Source of the DNA: an uncultured Nitrospira sp.
Lineage (GTDB): Bacteria; Nitrospirota; Nitrospiria; Nitrospirales; Nitrospiraceae
Reading direction: 5' to 3'
Assembly: GCA_902500755.1 (NCBI GenBank)
Contig: CABVRV010000001.1
Location: 1 to 54,462, forward strand
DNA length: 54,462 nucleotides
Numbering within the stretch: position 1 is the stretch's first letter; each line of letters starts with the position of its first letter. This document shows, piece by piece, positions 31,412 to 40,015 of the stretch. Under the pieces are notes generated by a model. The model did no database searches. It worked only from the letters and a program-made list of their open reading frames with translations, and was not told the DNA's origin. The position numbers and the translations under genes were made by a program.

Positions 31412-33727
31412 TTAGCCGGCGGGGAGGACCTGGAGATTCCGTCCGGCGAATTTCTCTTCGATGGCGACGCGGAGCTCGCTGGCGACGTCGCTCGGATCCA
31501 CGTCAAGCCGGATTTCCAGCCAGTAATAGAGATTATAGATGCGCGCGGCGGCACCGAAGTCGTCAAGCAACACGCGCGGCGGCGGGACCTTCGCCACATC
31601 CGGGTGCTGTTCAAGAATCTCGGCCAGAAGCTGCCTGACCTCCTTCGAGGGTGCGTCATATGAGACACCCAAGCGCAGCGAAAAACGGATGGTGCTGCTG
31701 GAATATGTCCAATTCGTGAGGTAGCGATCCAGAAAGGTGCTATTAGGGATGAGTGTTTCCATGCCGCCGGCGTCCCGGATGGTCGAGGCGCGGAGCCCGA
31801 TCGAACTCACGCGCCCACGGACCTTGTCGACCTCCACCAGGTCCCCCACGCGCAGAGGGCGTTCGATGAGCACGAGGAGACCGCTGATGACGTTCTTGAG
31901 CAGATTCTGCGCGCCGAATCCAACTCCGATCGCGAAGGCCCCGCCCAGAAACGCGAAGATCGTCAACGGGATCTTGACGAAGACGAAGCTGATGACAATC
32001 ACCATGGTCACCAGCAATGCCTGGCTCCATTGGCGGACGATTTGGGCCACCTCCAGCGTCGTGCCGAGCCGATGGATCGCCACACGGCCAATCAGACGGC
32101 TCAAGGACATGCTGGCGATATAGCCGATGATAAAGATCAAGAGCGCAGTGGCGATCTTGCCGATGGTCACGCTGCGGCTGCCGGTGATGATCTTCCCATC
32201 TACCTCGATCGTGTCCTCTGCGGCGAACACCTCAAAAGACCATGCAGCGAGGATGAGCTCCCACGCCTGCGCCAGCCATTCACGCGCACGAGCCGACCAC
32301 GGCATTTCCCTCCACTGCTCCTTGAACTCCGATCGCCACCGTTCCAAGAATCGCTCGGTCAGCCCGATCCGTTGCAGGGCTCGGTTGTAGGCATGTTCCC
32401 GTTGGCGAAAGAGCGAGAGCCGTTCTTGATCCGCGGGCTGCTCGATCCGGGTCTCGTTGCGCAGCCGATTCTCCAGTTCGTTGATCTGGGTCGAGACGAC
32501 GCCGAGCTGCTGGCGCACATAATCCCGTGAGGCGCGTAGATTGTTCCCCAGCGGTGTCAACCGTTGCCAGGCATCTTGCGCGCCTGCCGCCTCCTCATCG
32601 AGCTGGATCGAGGCGCGGCTCTCCCATAATTGCCGTTCCCGTTCGACCATTTCGATCATCTGGCGCAGTAGGTCGCCGCGAATTACGAGGTTCTCTACTT
32701 CAAGTTGCACCAGTTCCACGGCGGTCTTTGCTTTGACCGATTGAGCATGGTCCTTGGCATTGCGTCGAGGCGTAGAGGGGGTCGATGGACGCTGTCGTTC
32801 CAGATCTTGCATGACCTGCGCGTGCCGCCGGTGTTCGACAAGCACGCGCTCCAGCTCATGTTCGTATGCCTGTCGCTCGTCCGCGAGGCGGGCACGGGCC
32901 TTTTTGAGATCGTCCTCGGTAAACCGCATCTGGGCTTGCGCGGTCTCGAGTTGCCGTCGTGTCAGGGCCAAACGTGTCTGTGTCTCCGCCAGTTTCTCAT
33001 CGACCCGCCGTTTCGCCAGTTCTGCCGCGTTCAATGCCACCGCTGCCGCGTGACGCCTCAATTCATTAAGTTCGTACACCCAGCGGAGGCGGGCGCTCTC
33101 CTTCGGATCTTTGGCGGTCTCGACCGCTTCGGACGATTTGCGGAGCCCTTCGGCCGCCTCCGTGAGCGTCTGACGCGCGCGATCGAATCGCAGTGTCAAG
33201 AGATTGAGCTGCGCTTCCAGACCTCCGACGGTGCTCTGAAGCGCATAGGTGCTCTCCCAGAGTTGATCCACCATGCTCACGGGATGGGGCGGGGGCTCCT
33301 CGAAGCCCTTCCATTCAGTGACCTCACGCTCCACCTCCGTGCGGTAATGGCGCGCGTCCCGCAACCGGCGTAACTCAGCCACCTCCTCGTCATATCCCCG
33401 GACGATGTCCTCCAACAGGGCATGTCGTTCCTGCAGCTCATCGGAGGTCGCCCCGACCGGAGCTGCACCGCCCGCCCGCGATTCGATCCGCGCCAACTCC
33501 GCTTGCACCTTCTGGCGCTTCTCCAGCAATTCCGCGAGGATCTTTTCGTCATCCGGTGCTGCCGAATCGGCAGGTTTGGCCTCCGCAGGTTTGTCAGCCG
33601 AAGATGACATCACGGCAGGTGACTGGGCGTGGGCCACAAGGCTTGGAACGGTCAAGATGTGTGTGAGCAGCGCGACCCAGCAGAGAATGACGACTCCTCC
33701 GCGGCCGGCCGAGACCTGTTTCAACAT
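31412..33727 (-). CDS. MscS/MscK-type mechanosensitive channel with long periplasmic coiled coil
   Basis: From the ATG at 33727 the protein has about 771 residues. A signal peptide (VVILCWVALLTHILTVPSLV) is followed by a very long alpha-helical, Glu/Arg/Leu-rich coiled-coil region (about 60-480) with repeats of the ELLEKRQKVQAELARIE kind. Then come three membrane helices and the MscS domain. The pore helix shows FAFLGGAFAIGVGFGAQNLLKNVISGLLVL, and GDLVEVDKVRGRVSSIGLRA follows in the beta domain. The channel opens under membrane tension to relieve osmotic stress. It resembles MscK/YbiO-type proteins with periplasmic extensions. The start choice drops a 26-residue tail without a clear ribosome site. 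Confidence 0.9.
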   Translation of the reverse strand: MLKQVSAGRGGVVILCWVALLTHILTVPSLVAHAQSPAVMSSSADKPAEAKPADSAAPDDEKILAELLEKRQKVQAELARIESRAGGAAPVGATSDELQERHALLEDIVRGYDEEVAELRRLRDARHYRTEVEREVTEWKGFEEPPPHPVSMVDQLWESTYALQSTVGGLEAQLNLLTLRFDRARQTLTEAAEGLRKSSEAVETAKDPKESARLRWVYELNELRRHAAAVALNAAELAKRRVDEKLAETQTRLALTRRQLETAQAQMRFTEDDLKKARARLADERQAYEHELERVLVEHRRHAQVMQDLERQRPSTPSTPRRNAKDHAQSVKAKTAVELVQLEVENLVIRGDLLRQMIEMVERERQLWESRASIQLDEEAAGAQDAWQRLTPLGNNLRASRDYVRQQLGVVSTQINELENRLRNETRIEQPADQERLSLFRQREHAYNRALQRIGLTERFLERWRSEFKEQWREMPWSARAREWLAQAWELILAAWSFEVFAAEDTIEVDGKIITGSRSVTIGKIATALLIFIIGYIASMSLSRLIGRVAIHRLGTTLEVAQIVRQWSQALLVTMVIVISFVFVKIPLTIFAFLGGAFAIGVGFGAQNLLKNVISGLLVLIERPLRVGDLVEVDKVRGRVSSIGLRASTIRDAGGMETLIPNSTFLDRYLTNWTYSSSTIRFSLRLGVSYDAPSKEVRQLLAEILEQHPDVAKVPPPRVLLDDFGAAARIYNLYYWLEIRLDVDPSDVASELRVAIEEKFAGRNLQVLPAG

Positions 33728-33822
33728 GGATCGGTTCTGCCCGAAAATTCCTTGCGCGAACACTGGGGATATGCCTAGATGTGGGGGCTCAGACAGGATA
33801 GTCACTAATCACCGTTGTGGTT

Positions 33823-34926
33823 TCACGATGCCCTGTGGAATTGCAGAGCCTCGTTGAGTTTTTCAGCAAGGAAGAGGACGTCTTGCACGTCGGTCGATAA
33901 GGACCAGGACACACGAAGCATTGGCGATAACTCAGGCGACCTCAAAGGCTTGATCGCGATATCGTATTTGACGTCCAGGTATTCCGCAATATGAACGACA
34001 TTGAAACCTGACGCGTGAAGCTGAAACGACAAAATCCCCGGTGCATGAGGCCCATTCCACTCCACGGTTTCCACGCCATTCATCCGGCTCAAACATCCCC
34101 TGAACACTGTTCGGAGATAGGCAAGATTGCCCATCGCCGATAATTCTTGTTGCTTCATTTCACAGGCACGGCCGAGTCCCGCGATCAAACCTATGTTCTG
34201 CGTACCAAGTTCGAAGTATTCTTGTGCGCTTCCTGCCTCCGAAAGACCCGACTCACGACGGCCAAGTCTTTCCTCGTATCGTTTCGTGATGAATAATGCA
34301 CCGGTTCCCATGGGGCCCGCACACCACTTATGACCTGAGAAAAAATAGAAATCGACGTCAAGAGCAGCCACATCAACGGGAATATGGCCGACTGCCTGTG
34401 CACCATCTATCATGAGAATAGCGTTTCGTCTTCTGGCTATCTCTCCTACTTGGTGTACGGGAAGCATTCTCCCATCGGTGTGCGCCACATGACTCACGGT
34501 AATCAATTTGACCTTTCTTTTCTTACAGACATCGTCGAGTTGCGTGAGAAATCTTGCTTCAGAACTCACGGGAATGACCTCCAGCTCTATACCTCGCTGC
34601 TGGAGACCCTCCAAAGCCTGCCATGTCGACAGATGCTCCTGATCTGACGTGACCACCACGTCTCCACGATGGAAATCGAGCGCAGACACCACGAAGTGGC
34701 AGGCGGTTGTGGAATTTGGGACAAAGGCGAGAGTATCGCTTACCTCGTCATGCTTCACGTGAAGGAGCCGCGCGACCTTCTCTCGGGTATTTGCCAGTTG
34801 TTTGCGGTACCAGGCGATGCCAGGCTGAGAAAAGAGTTTGGTGCCAAATTCGTCGGAGACAGCTTGCATTTCTTCCACGGCTTCGACGCGTGCAGGACTG
34901 AACCCGGCATAATTAAAATAACGCAT
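33823..34926 (-). CDS. Class-V PLP aminotransferase/C-S lyase, EgtE-like
   Basis: From the ATG at 34926 (AGGAG nine bases upstream) the protein has 367 residues. The PLP fold is class V (cysteine desulfurase/isopenicillin epimerase type), shown by NSTTACHFVVSAL, LMIDGAQAVGHIPVDV and the Schiff-base lysine region FSGHKWCAGPMGTG. The gene is divergent from, and adjacent to, DUF427-egtB-egtD. In mycobacteria EgtE is such a PLP lyase and cuts hercynylcysteine sulfoxide to ergothioneine, so that role is likely here but inferred only from context. It lies 82 bases from the divergent DUF427 start, so a shared promoter region is expected. Other lyases of this fold are possible. Confidence 0.75.
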   Translation of the reverse strand: MRYFNYAGFSPARVEAVEEMQAVSDEFGTKLFSQPGIAWYRKQLANTREKVARLLHVKHDEVSDTLAFVPNSTTACHFVVSALDFHRGDVVVTSDQEHLSTWQALEGLQQRGIELEVIPVSSEARFLTQLDDVCKKRKVKLITVSHVAHTDGRMLPVHQVGEIARRRNAILMIDGAQAVGHIPVDVAALDVDFYFFSGHKWCAGPMGTGALFITKRYEERLGRRESGLSEAGSAQEYFELGTQNIGLIAGLGRACEMKQQELSAMGNLAYLRTVFRGCLSRMNGVETVEWNGPHAPGILSFQLHASGFNVVHIAEYLDVKYDIAIKPLRSPELSPMLRVSWSLSTDVQDVLFLAEKLNEALQFHRAS

Positions 34927-35008
34927 AGATGCGGACTCCTGAGCAGCATTCTGCCACCTGCCAAGCCGGGAAGGAAGCGGAAATCGTTCGTGCAAAAAGG
35001 AGGCGTTC

Positions 35009-35296
35009 ATGCCCCACGCAATCTGGAATGGAAGGACATTGGCCGAAAGCAATGAGGGCCAGGTGATCGAAGGGAATTACTATTTCCCACCCCAGTCAAT
35101 CAACCGAGAGCACTTCCAACCAAGCACTACGCATACGACCTGTCACTGGAAAGGGGAGGCAAGTTATTACGACATTGTCGTGGATGGGAAAGTCAATAAG
35201 GACGCCGCTTGGTACTATCCATCACCTAAAGAGGCGGCCAAAGGCATTGCTGACTATGTGGCCTTTTGGAAGGGGGTACAAGTCGATGATCGCTAA
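35009..35296 (+). CDS. DUF427 domain protein in the ergothioneine operon
   Basis: A 95-residue protein of the DUF427 family: AIWNGRTLAESNEGQVIEGN, NYYFPPQSI, CHWKGEASYYDIVVDGKV and AAWYYPSPKEAA. DUF427 is a small single-domain fold of unknown function. Here it is translationally coupled to egtB: its last 11 bases overlap the egtB start. A strong ribosome site (AAGGAGG) precedes the ATG. The coupling suggests a role in ergothioneine formation or thiol protection, perhaps as a binding protein, but no catalytic residues are apparent. It heads a likely three-gene transcript on the plus strand. Confidence 0.88.
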   Translation: MPHAIWNGRTLAESNEGQVIEGNYYFPPQSINREHFQPSTTHTTCHWKGEASYYDIVVDGKVNKDAAWYYPSPKEAAKGIADYVAFWKGVQVDDR

Positions 35297-36524
35297 AACG
35301 CCGACGGCCACTTATTTCGCCGAGGCACTAGCTCGCGCTCGTGCCACCACTGATGCCTTATTCGACCTCGTTCGACCTGACGCCTTCCATACCCGACCGG
35401 TCCGCGAACGGCACCGGACAATTTTCTATTTCGGCCATCTCGAAGCGTTTGACTGGAATCTCCTGAGCCAGGCCTTGGAGGTGCCATCATTCCATCAGGA
35501 ATTCGACCGACTTTTTGCGTTCGGAATTGATCCGGAGCCTGGGCAGCTCCCACAGGACCGGCACTCGGATTGGCCCGAAAAGGCAGAGGTGCAACGCTAT
35601 AATCAACGCGTTCGGCAAGCTCTGGATGATCTCTCGAATCAGGTGCCGGAGCAGGTGCTCTCTATTGCGCTCGAGCACCGGTTGATGCATGCCGAGACCT
35701 TTGCCTATCTTCTCCATAATTTGTCAACCACCCAGAAGGATATTCCGCTGGTCGCGCCGCTTCCACCAAGCCCGATTCCTGTTCCCACGGCCGTTGAAAT
35801 ACCACGCGGGACAGTCACGTTGGGTCAACGAGGCACGCACCTCGATGGCCAATATCATTTTGGATGGGACAACGAATTTGATGGCCATGAAGTCTCGGTC
35901 TCCGCGTTTGCCATAAGCAAGTACAAGGTCACGAATGGAGAGTATCTCGAATTCGTTCGCGCCGGTGCAAACCCGCCTCACTTCTGGACCTGGCGTGAAG
36001 GCCAGTGGTGGTGGCGAGCCATGTCGGAAGAAGTGCCGTTACCGATGGATTGGCCGGTCTATGTCACCCATCAGGAGGCGAGCGCCTTTGCAGCTTGGAC
36101 CGGAAAAAGACTACCCACGGAAGCAGAATTTCATCGAGCCGCATATGGGACACCCGACGGTGAAGAAGAACGAGCCTATCCCTGGGGCAATGACGTGCCG
36201 GAGGCTCGACGGGGAAATTTCAACGGGACCCGATGGGATCCTATTCCCGTGACCGCGACCCCGCTCGGAGACAGCGCATTCGGAATTTCTCAACTGGTCG
36301 GTAATGGATGGGAGTGGACTTCAACGGTCTTCCAGCCTTTTCCCGGATTCCGGTCTTTCCCCTTCTATCCGGGATACTCAGCGCGCTTCTTCGATGGCGA
36401 CCATTATGTGCTTAAAGGAGCGTCCTCGCGGACAGACGTCAGTTTGCTGCGCCGATCATTTCGTAACTGGTTCCGTCCCAACTATCCGTATATTTATGCC
36501 GGATTTCGCTGCGTGGAGAATTAA
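35286..36524 (+). CDS. egtB: Ergothioneine sulfoxide synthase EgtB
   Basis: From the ATG at 35286 the product has 412 residues, near the usual length. The N-terminal DinB-like domain supplies the iron site: His51 in FGHLEAF and the HX3HXE pair His131/His135 in EHRLMHAETF, equivalent to the three histidines of the characterised EgtB. The C-terminal FGE-sulfatase domain shows VTLGQRGTH, YAWGN-type PWGNDVPEA, GNGWEWTSTVFQPFPGF and the ending AGFRCVEN. The enzyme joins hercynine to cysteine or gamma-glutamylcysteine with O2. No EgtA or EgtC partners are seen, which hints at direct use of cysteine or at partners elsewhere. It overlaps DUF427 by 11 bases and is followed one base later by egtD. Confidence 0.93.
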   Translation: MIAKTPTATYFAEALARARATTDALFDLVRPDAFHTRPVRERHRTIFYFGHLEAFDWNLLSQALEVPSFHQEFDRLFAFGIDPEPGQLPQDRHSDWPEKAEVQRYNQRVRQALDDLSNQVPEQVLSIALEHRLMHAETFAYLLHNLSTTQKDIPLVAPLPPSPIPVPTAVEIPRGTVTLGQRGTHLDGQYHFGWDNEFDGHEVSVSAFAISKYKVTNGEYLEFVRAGANPPHFWTWREGQWWWRAMSEEVPLPMDWPVYVTHQEASAFAAWTGKRLPTEAEFHRAAYGTPDGEEERAYPWGNDVPEARRGNFNGTRWDPIPVTATPLGDSAFGISQLVGNGWEWTSTVFQPFPGFRSFPFYPGYSARFFDGDHYVLKGASSRTDVSLLRRSFRNWFRPNYPYIYAGFRCVEN

Positions 36525-36525
36525 C

Positions 36526-37497
36526 ATGATGCTCTCTTACACTGGACAAACCGACGCCGTCGGAGAATTCGCCGTCGCAGTGGGCGACGGTCTCAGGAAG
36601 TTGAACCAGCGCGAACTCCCTTCGGCATATCTGTACGATGAGCTGGGAACGGCGCTATTTGAAGCGATCACTCTGCTGCCCGAATATGGGCTGACCCGTG
36701 CCGAGGAACGCCTCCTACGCCGTCATGCCGGAGATATGCTCAGACGTCTTCCGCCTCCCGTGGCAGTGGTCGAATTGGGGAGCGGAAGCGGCCGAAAGAC
36801 CCGCTGGATATTGGAAGCCCTCGCCGCTCGAGAGTCGGTGGCTTATTTCCCCATCGACATATCCGCTGCGGCCCTCATCAAATGCCACCAAGAATTGGCG
36901 CACATCGGCGCCCTCAGCATCGTCGGACTCGAGAGCTCGTATTTGGAAGGGCTTCAAGAAGCAGCGATTCGTCGCCGACCAAATCAGGCACTTCTGGTAT
37001 TGTTCCTGGGAAGCACCATCGGCAACTTTCATCCGCCGGCAGCAGAGAAGTTTCTGCAGGACATTCGTCGCAATCTCCGGCCCGGAGACGCCCTTCTACT
37101 GGGCGTGGACGTGAAGAAAGCGATCCATGACATGGTATTGGCGTACGATGACCCGGCCGGAGTGACCGCCGCCTTCAATCTCAATCTGCTTTCCCGCATC
37201 AATCGGGAACTCGGGGGAGACTTTGTCCTTCGGCACTTCGAACACCACATCCGATATCAGGAAATAAACTGTCGCATCGAAATGCACCTCCGCTCGACAC
37301 GGAGACAGACTGTGTCGATTCGGGAGGCGGATTTCACTTGTACCTTCAGAGAAGGGGAGACGATCTGGACGGAAGCTTGCCGCAAGTTCCGCGTCGAGGA
37401 GATTCCTGGAATCGCTCGACGGACGGGATTCCTGTGCGAAGCACAATGGGTCGATACCGAATGGGCGTTTGCCGAAAATCTTCTGATCGCCGATTAA
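36526..37497 (+). CDS. egtD: L-histidine N-alpha-methyltransferase EgtD
   Basis: From the ATG at 36526 (a second ATG at 36529) the protein has 323 residues, close to the family norm. The SAM-binding motif VVELGSGSGRKTRWIL (GSGSGR at 85-90), YFPIDIS, and LFLGSTIGNFHPPAAEKFL typify the family. It makes hercynine from histidine with three SAM-dependent methyl transfers, the first step of ergothioneine synthesis. It starts one base after the egtB stop, with GGAG upstream. Its TAA stop shares the palindrome TTAA (37494-37497) with the stop of the oppositely oriented solute-binding gene. Confidence 0.93.
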   Translation: MMLSYTGQTDAVGEFAVAVGDGLRKLNQRELPSAYLYDELGTALFEAITLLPEYGLTRAEERLLRRHAGDMLRRLPPPVAVVELGSGSGRKTRWILEALAARESVAYFPIDISAAALIKCHQELAHIGALSIVGLESSYLEGLQEAAIRRRPNQALLVLFLGSTIGNFHPPAAEKFLQDIRRNLRPGDALLLGVDVKKAIHDMVLAYDDPAGVTAAFNLNLLSRINRELGGDFVLRHFEHHIRYQEINCRIEMHLRSTRRQTVSIREADFTCTFREGETIWTEACRKFRVEEIPGIARRTGFLCEAQWVDTEWAFAENLLIAD

Positions 37498-38384
37498 CGA
37501 TGGAGCCCGGCCTCTCGAAGGAACTGCTCAGCGACCTCCCGTACAGGACGATGTGCCCCGTCCACCTGATAGTTCAACCTGCGCATCGTACGGTCTGTGA
37601 ACAGTCCGGCCAGTTCGGTGAGAGCAATCCGTAAGATCGGAGTATCCTTCAAAATTTCGCTTCGCACGGCCAAGACACAGTCGTACGGAGGGAAATAGTG
37701 CTGGTCATCCAGAAGTACCAGCACATCCAGAATCGACAACTGGCCATCGGTGGCATTCCCAGCTACCATGCTAACTTCTCGTTGATCGAGTGCCTTGTAC
37801 AGCAAGCCGAGGTCCATCGTTTTCGGAGATCCGGCCAAGGGAAGGTTGTAGGCCTTCAGTAACCCGGCCAGTCCGTCCGGTCGCTGCTGGAATTCGTACC
37901 CTACAGCGAGGTTCCAACCCGGAGAATACCGCCCCGCTTCGCTCAATGTGGCAATCTTGTTTTTCCGAGCGTCGTCTCCGCGGATCACCATTGCGAACGT
38001 GTTATTGAATCCTAATGGGGCCATCCATTCCACGCTGAACCTTGTCTGATACTCGGCTCGAACGAGGGCCAACGCGGCAGTTGGATCGTAAGTAGAGGGT
38101 AACTTCAAGACGGTCGCCAGCGCGGTCCCCGTGTACTCAGGATAGAGGTCGATGTCTCCATTCGCGAGCGCTTGGTGCGCCAACATAGTCCCACCCAAGT
38201 TGAGTTTACGGTCTATATGACGACCGAGGCGATGCTCCAAATGCTGAGCCACGATCTCGCCGAGTATCACCTGCTCAGTGAAATTCTTCGAGCCGACCGT
38301 GATCGGTCTTTCCTTGGTACAGCCGGCGATCCCGCTCGCCCATACTCCAACAATCAAACAGGCGATAATTGGTGTTCGACCCAT
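37494..38384 (-). CDS. Betaine/ergothioneine-type solute-binding lipoprotein
   Basis: A 296-residue lipoprotein with signal ASGIAGC (lipobox IAGC). The OpuAC-like fold shows ITVGSKNFTEQVILGEIVAQ, YPEYTGTALATVL, and FNNTFAMVIRGDDARK. It would deliver betaine-like substrates to the permease encoded upstream. The family includes OpuC/OsmF proteins and EgtU, the ergothioneine-binding type. The adjoining ergothioneine genes make ergothioneine or hercynine plausible ligands, but sequence alone cannot decide. It overlaps the permease gene by 31 bases and meets egtD at TTAA. Confidence 0.85.
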   Translation of the reverse strand: MGRTPIIACLIVGVWASGIAGCTKERPITVGSKNFTEQVILGEIVAQHLEHRLGRHIDRKLNLGGTMLAHQALANGDIDLYPEYTGTALATVLKLPSTYDPTAALALVRAEYQTRFSVEWMAPLGFNNTFAMVIRGDDARKNKIATLSEAGRYSPGWNLAVGYEFQQRPDGLAGLLKAYNLPLAGSPKTMDLGLLYKALDQREVSMVAGNATDGQLSILDVLVLLDDQHYFPPYDCVLAVRSEILKDTPILRIALTELAGLFTDRTMRRLNYQVDGAHRPVREVAEQFLREAGLHR

Positions 38385-38971
38385 CCGAGTCCTCGATCGG
38401 CCGCCATCGCAATTATGGCAGCTGGAACCGCACCGGCCAGAAGCAGCGTTGTATCGACGGATGCCAGGCCACGAAAGATAAACACACCGAGTCCACCAGC
38501 ACCGATGGCCGCTGCAATCGTCGCCGTTCCGATTGTCGTGACGGTCGCGATCCGCAGGCCGGTCAAAATTGTTCTGGTCGCCAGCGGGAGTTCGACCTCC
38601 CAGAGAAGTTGCTGGCCTGTCATGCCCATGGCGATCGCCGACTCACGCACAGCCGGGTCTACATTCAAAATGCCGATGATGGTATTTCGAAGAATCGGCA
38701 AGAGCGCGTAGAGCACGAGCGCGACAATTGCCGTGTGTTTGCCGATTCCCCCAAGAAAGGGAAGAGGAATCAGAAACCCGAAGAGCGCCAGACTCGGCAC
38801 GGTTTGCATAATATTCGCAAACCCCAATACCCACGGTTGCAGGAACTTGCGCCGGGTGAGCATAACGCCCGCGGGAATGGCCAGCGCGGCGGCAATCGTT
38901 ATGGAGAAGCTCACCAGAAATAGGTGTTCGAGCGTCAAATCGAGAATATCCCGCACCAACGCGGAAGACAT
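38354..38971 (-). CDS. ABC permease, OpuC/EgtU type
   Basis: From the ATG at 38971 the protein has 205 residues with five or six membrane helices. The EAA-like loop shows ESAIAMGMTGQQLLWEVELP, and GTATIAAAIGAGGLGVFIFRG and LASVDTTLLLAGAVPAAIIA are typical of the betaine permease (OpuC-type) family. The start overlaps the stop of the ATPase gene as TGATG, a classic coupling. It forms the membrane channel of the importer with the solute-binding lipoprotein and the ATPase. Confidence 0.9.
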   Translation of the reverse strand: MSSALVRDILDLTLEHLFLVSFSITIAAALAIPAGVMLTRRKFLQPWVLGFANIMQTVPSLALFGFLIPLPFLGGIGKHTAIVALVLYALLPILRNTIIGILNVDPAVRESAIAMGMTGQQLLWEVELPLATRTILTGLRIATVTTIGTATIAAAIGAGGLGVFIFRGLASVDTTLLLAGAVPAAIIAMAADRGLGWVEHQLSPV

Positions 38972-39720
38972 CAGATCGTCTTCTTCCACTTTTCCTCGAG
39001 GCACGTATGGAAGGCCCGCACTTCCTGGTCCTGAGCCTCGAGAAACTCGGAGCGTTTACCCAGAAAGACCAATCGCCCGTTGTGAAGCACCCCGATGCGG
39101 GTGCCAAGCAACAATGCTTCCCGGACATCATGTGTGACGAGCAGAGCCGTTTTATTGAGCCTACTTCGCAGGTCGAGAAACTGTTGCTGCAGTTCCACGC
39201 GGGACACCGGATCAAGCGCGCCAAACGGTTCGTCCAATAGCAGCAGCGGCGGATCCGCCGCGAGCGCGCGGGCGACTCCCACCCGCTGACGTTGACCACC
39301 GGACAGCTCGCGGGGATAGCGCCCGGCGAACTGTGCCGGGGGAAGTCCAACCTGAGTGAGGAGGTACCGCACGCGAGCATCGATGTCACCGGGCTGCCAA
39401 CCCTCCAGACGGGAAACCAGTCCGACATTGGCGGCCACCGTGAAATGCGGAAAGAGTCCCACGTCCTGGATCACGTACCCGATGCGCCGTCTGAGCCGGA
39501 TCAGATCCCAGGCCGTCGTGGGAACACTCTCGATCAAGACAACACCGCCGCTGGGCACGAGCAGGCCATTCACAATTTTCAATGCGGTAGTCTTGCCTGA
39601 GCCACTACGCCCTAGCAGCACCAGGGTTTCTCCGGGTTCTACATCGAAACTGAGATCGTGAAGAATATCTGTCTGACCGAGACGAGCCGAAACTTGTCGG
39701 AAGGAGACAAGAGGATTCAT
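38971..39720 (-). CDS. ABC ATPase, betaine/ergothioneine importer type
   Basis: From the ATG at 39720 (a longer GTG start lies at 39738) the protein has 249 residues. Motifs: Walker A GRSGSGKTT, the Q-loop VIQDVGLFPHFTV, signature LSGGQRQRVGVARALA, Walker B PLLLLDEPFGALD and switch VTHDVREALLL. It lacks the CBS domains found in OpuA/OpuC ATPases, which suits the simpler EgtV/OsmV-like type. It drives ATP-dependent import with the next two genes. Confidence 0.92.
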   Translation of the reverse strand: MNPLVSFRQVSARLGQTDILHDLSFDVEPGETLVLLGRSGSGKTTALKIVNGLLVPSGGVVLIESVPTTAWDLIRLRRRIGYVIQDVGLFPHFTVAANVGLVSRLEGWQPGDIDARVRYLLTQVGLPPAQFAGRYPRELSGGQRQRVGVARALAADPPLLLLDEPFGALDPVSRVELQQQFLDLRSRLNKTALLVTHDVREALLLGTRIGVLHNGRLVFLGKRSEFLEAQDQEVRAFHTCLEEKWKKTI

Positions 39721-39742
39721 AAGCTTATGGGAAGGCACAACA

Positions 39743-39946
39743 TTACATCGGGGGATGTAGTAATCCTTTTACGATGGTGAAGTGATTGAACGGTCCGGAA
39801 ACGGACTCAGATCGGAAGTGGCAGGTCCATTGAGAACTCTCCCGAATCGGGCGAAGCGCCATAACAACACGGGACTTAGCATTCACTTCCGTGACGTGTG
39901 AGTCCGTGAACAGGCGCCCGCAGTTCAGAAACCGAAGCTCGTTCAC
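39743..39946 (-). CDS. Possible small protein upstream of the importer
   Basis: A 67-codon frame starting GTG at 39946 with a GAGGGG-type site upstream, ending 22 bases before the ATPase start. The sequence NCGRLFTDSHVTEVNAKSR and SSQWTCHFRSES reads like a plausible compact protein, with codon use similar to its neighbours. It could instead be chance. It may be the first gene of the importer transcript. Confidence 0.35.
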   Translation of the reverse strand: MNELRFLNCGRLFTDSHVTEVNAKSRVVMALRPIRESSQWTCHFRSESVSGPFNHFTIVKGLLHPPM

Positions 39947-40015
39947 GTACAGTACCCCTCTCAGGAGCTTGCTCCGATTGAAGTCGGTTTGAACTCACGA
40001 TGCTGAGTCATGACT

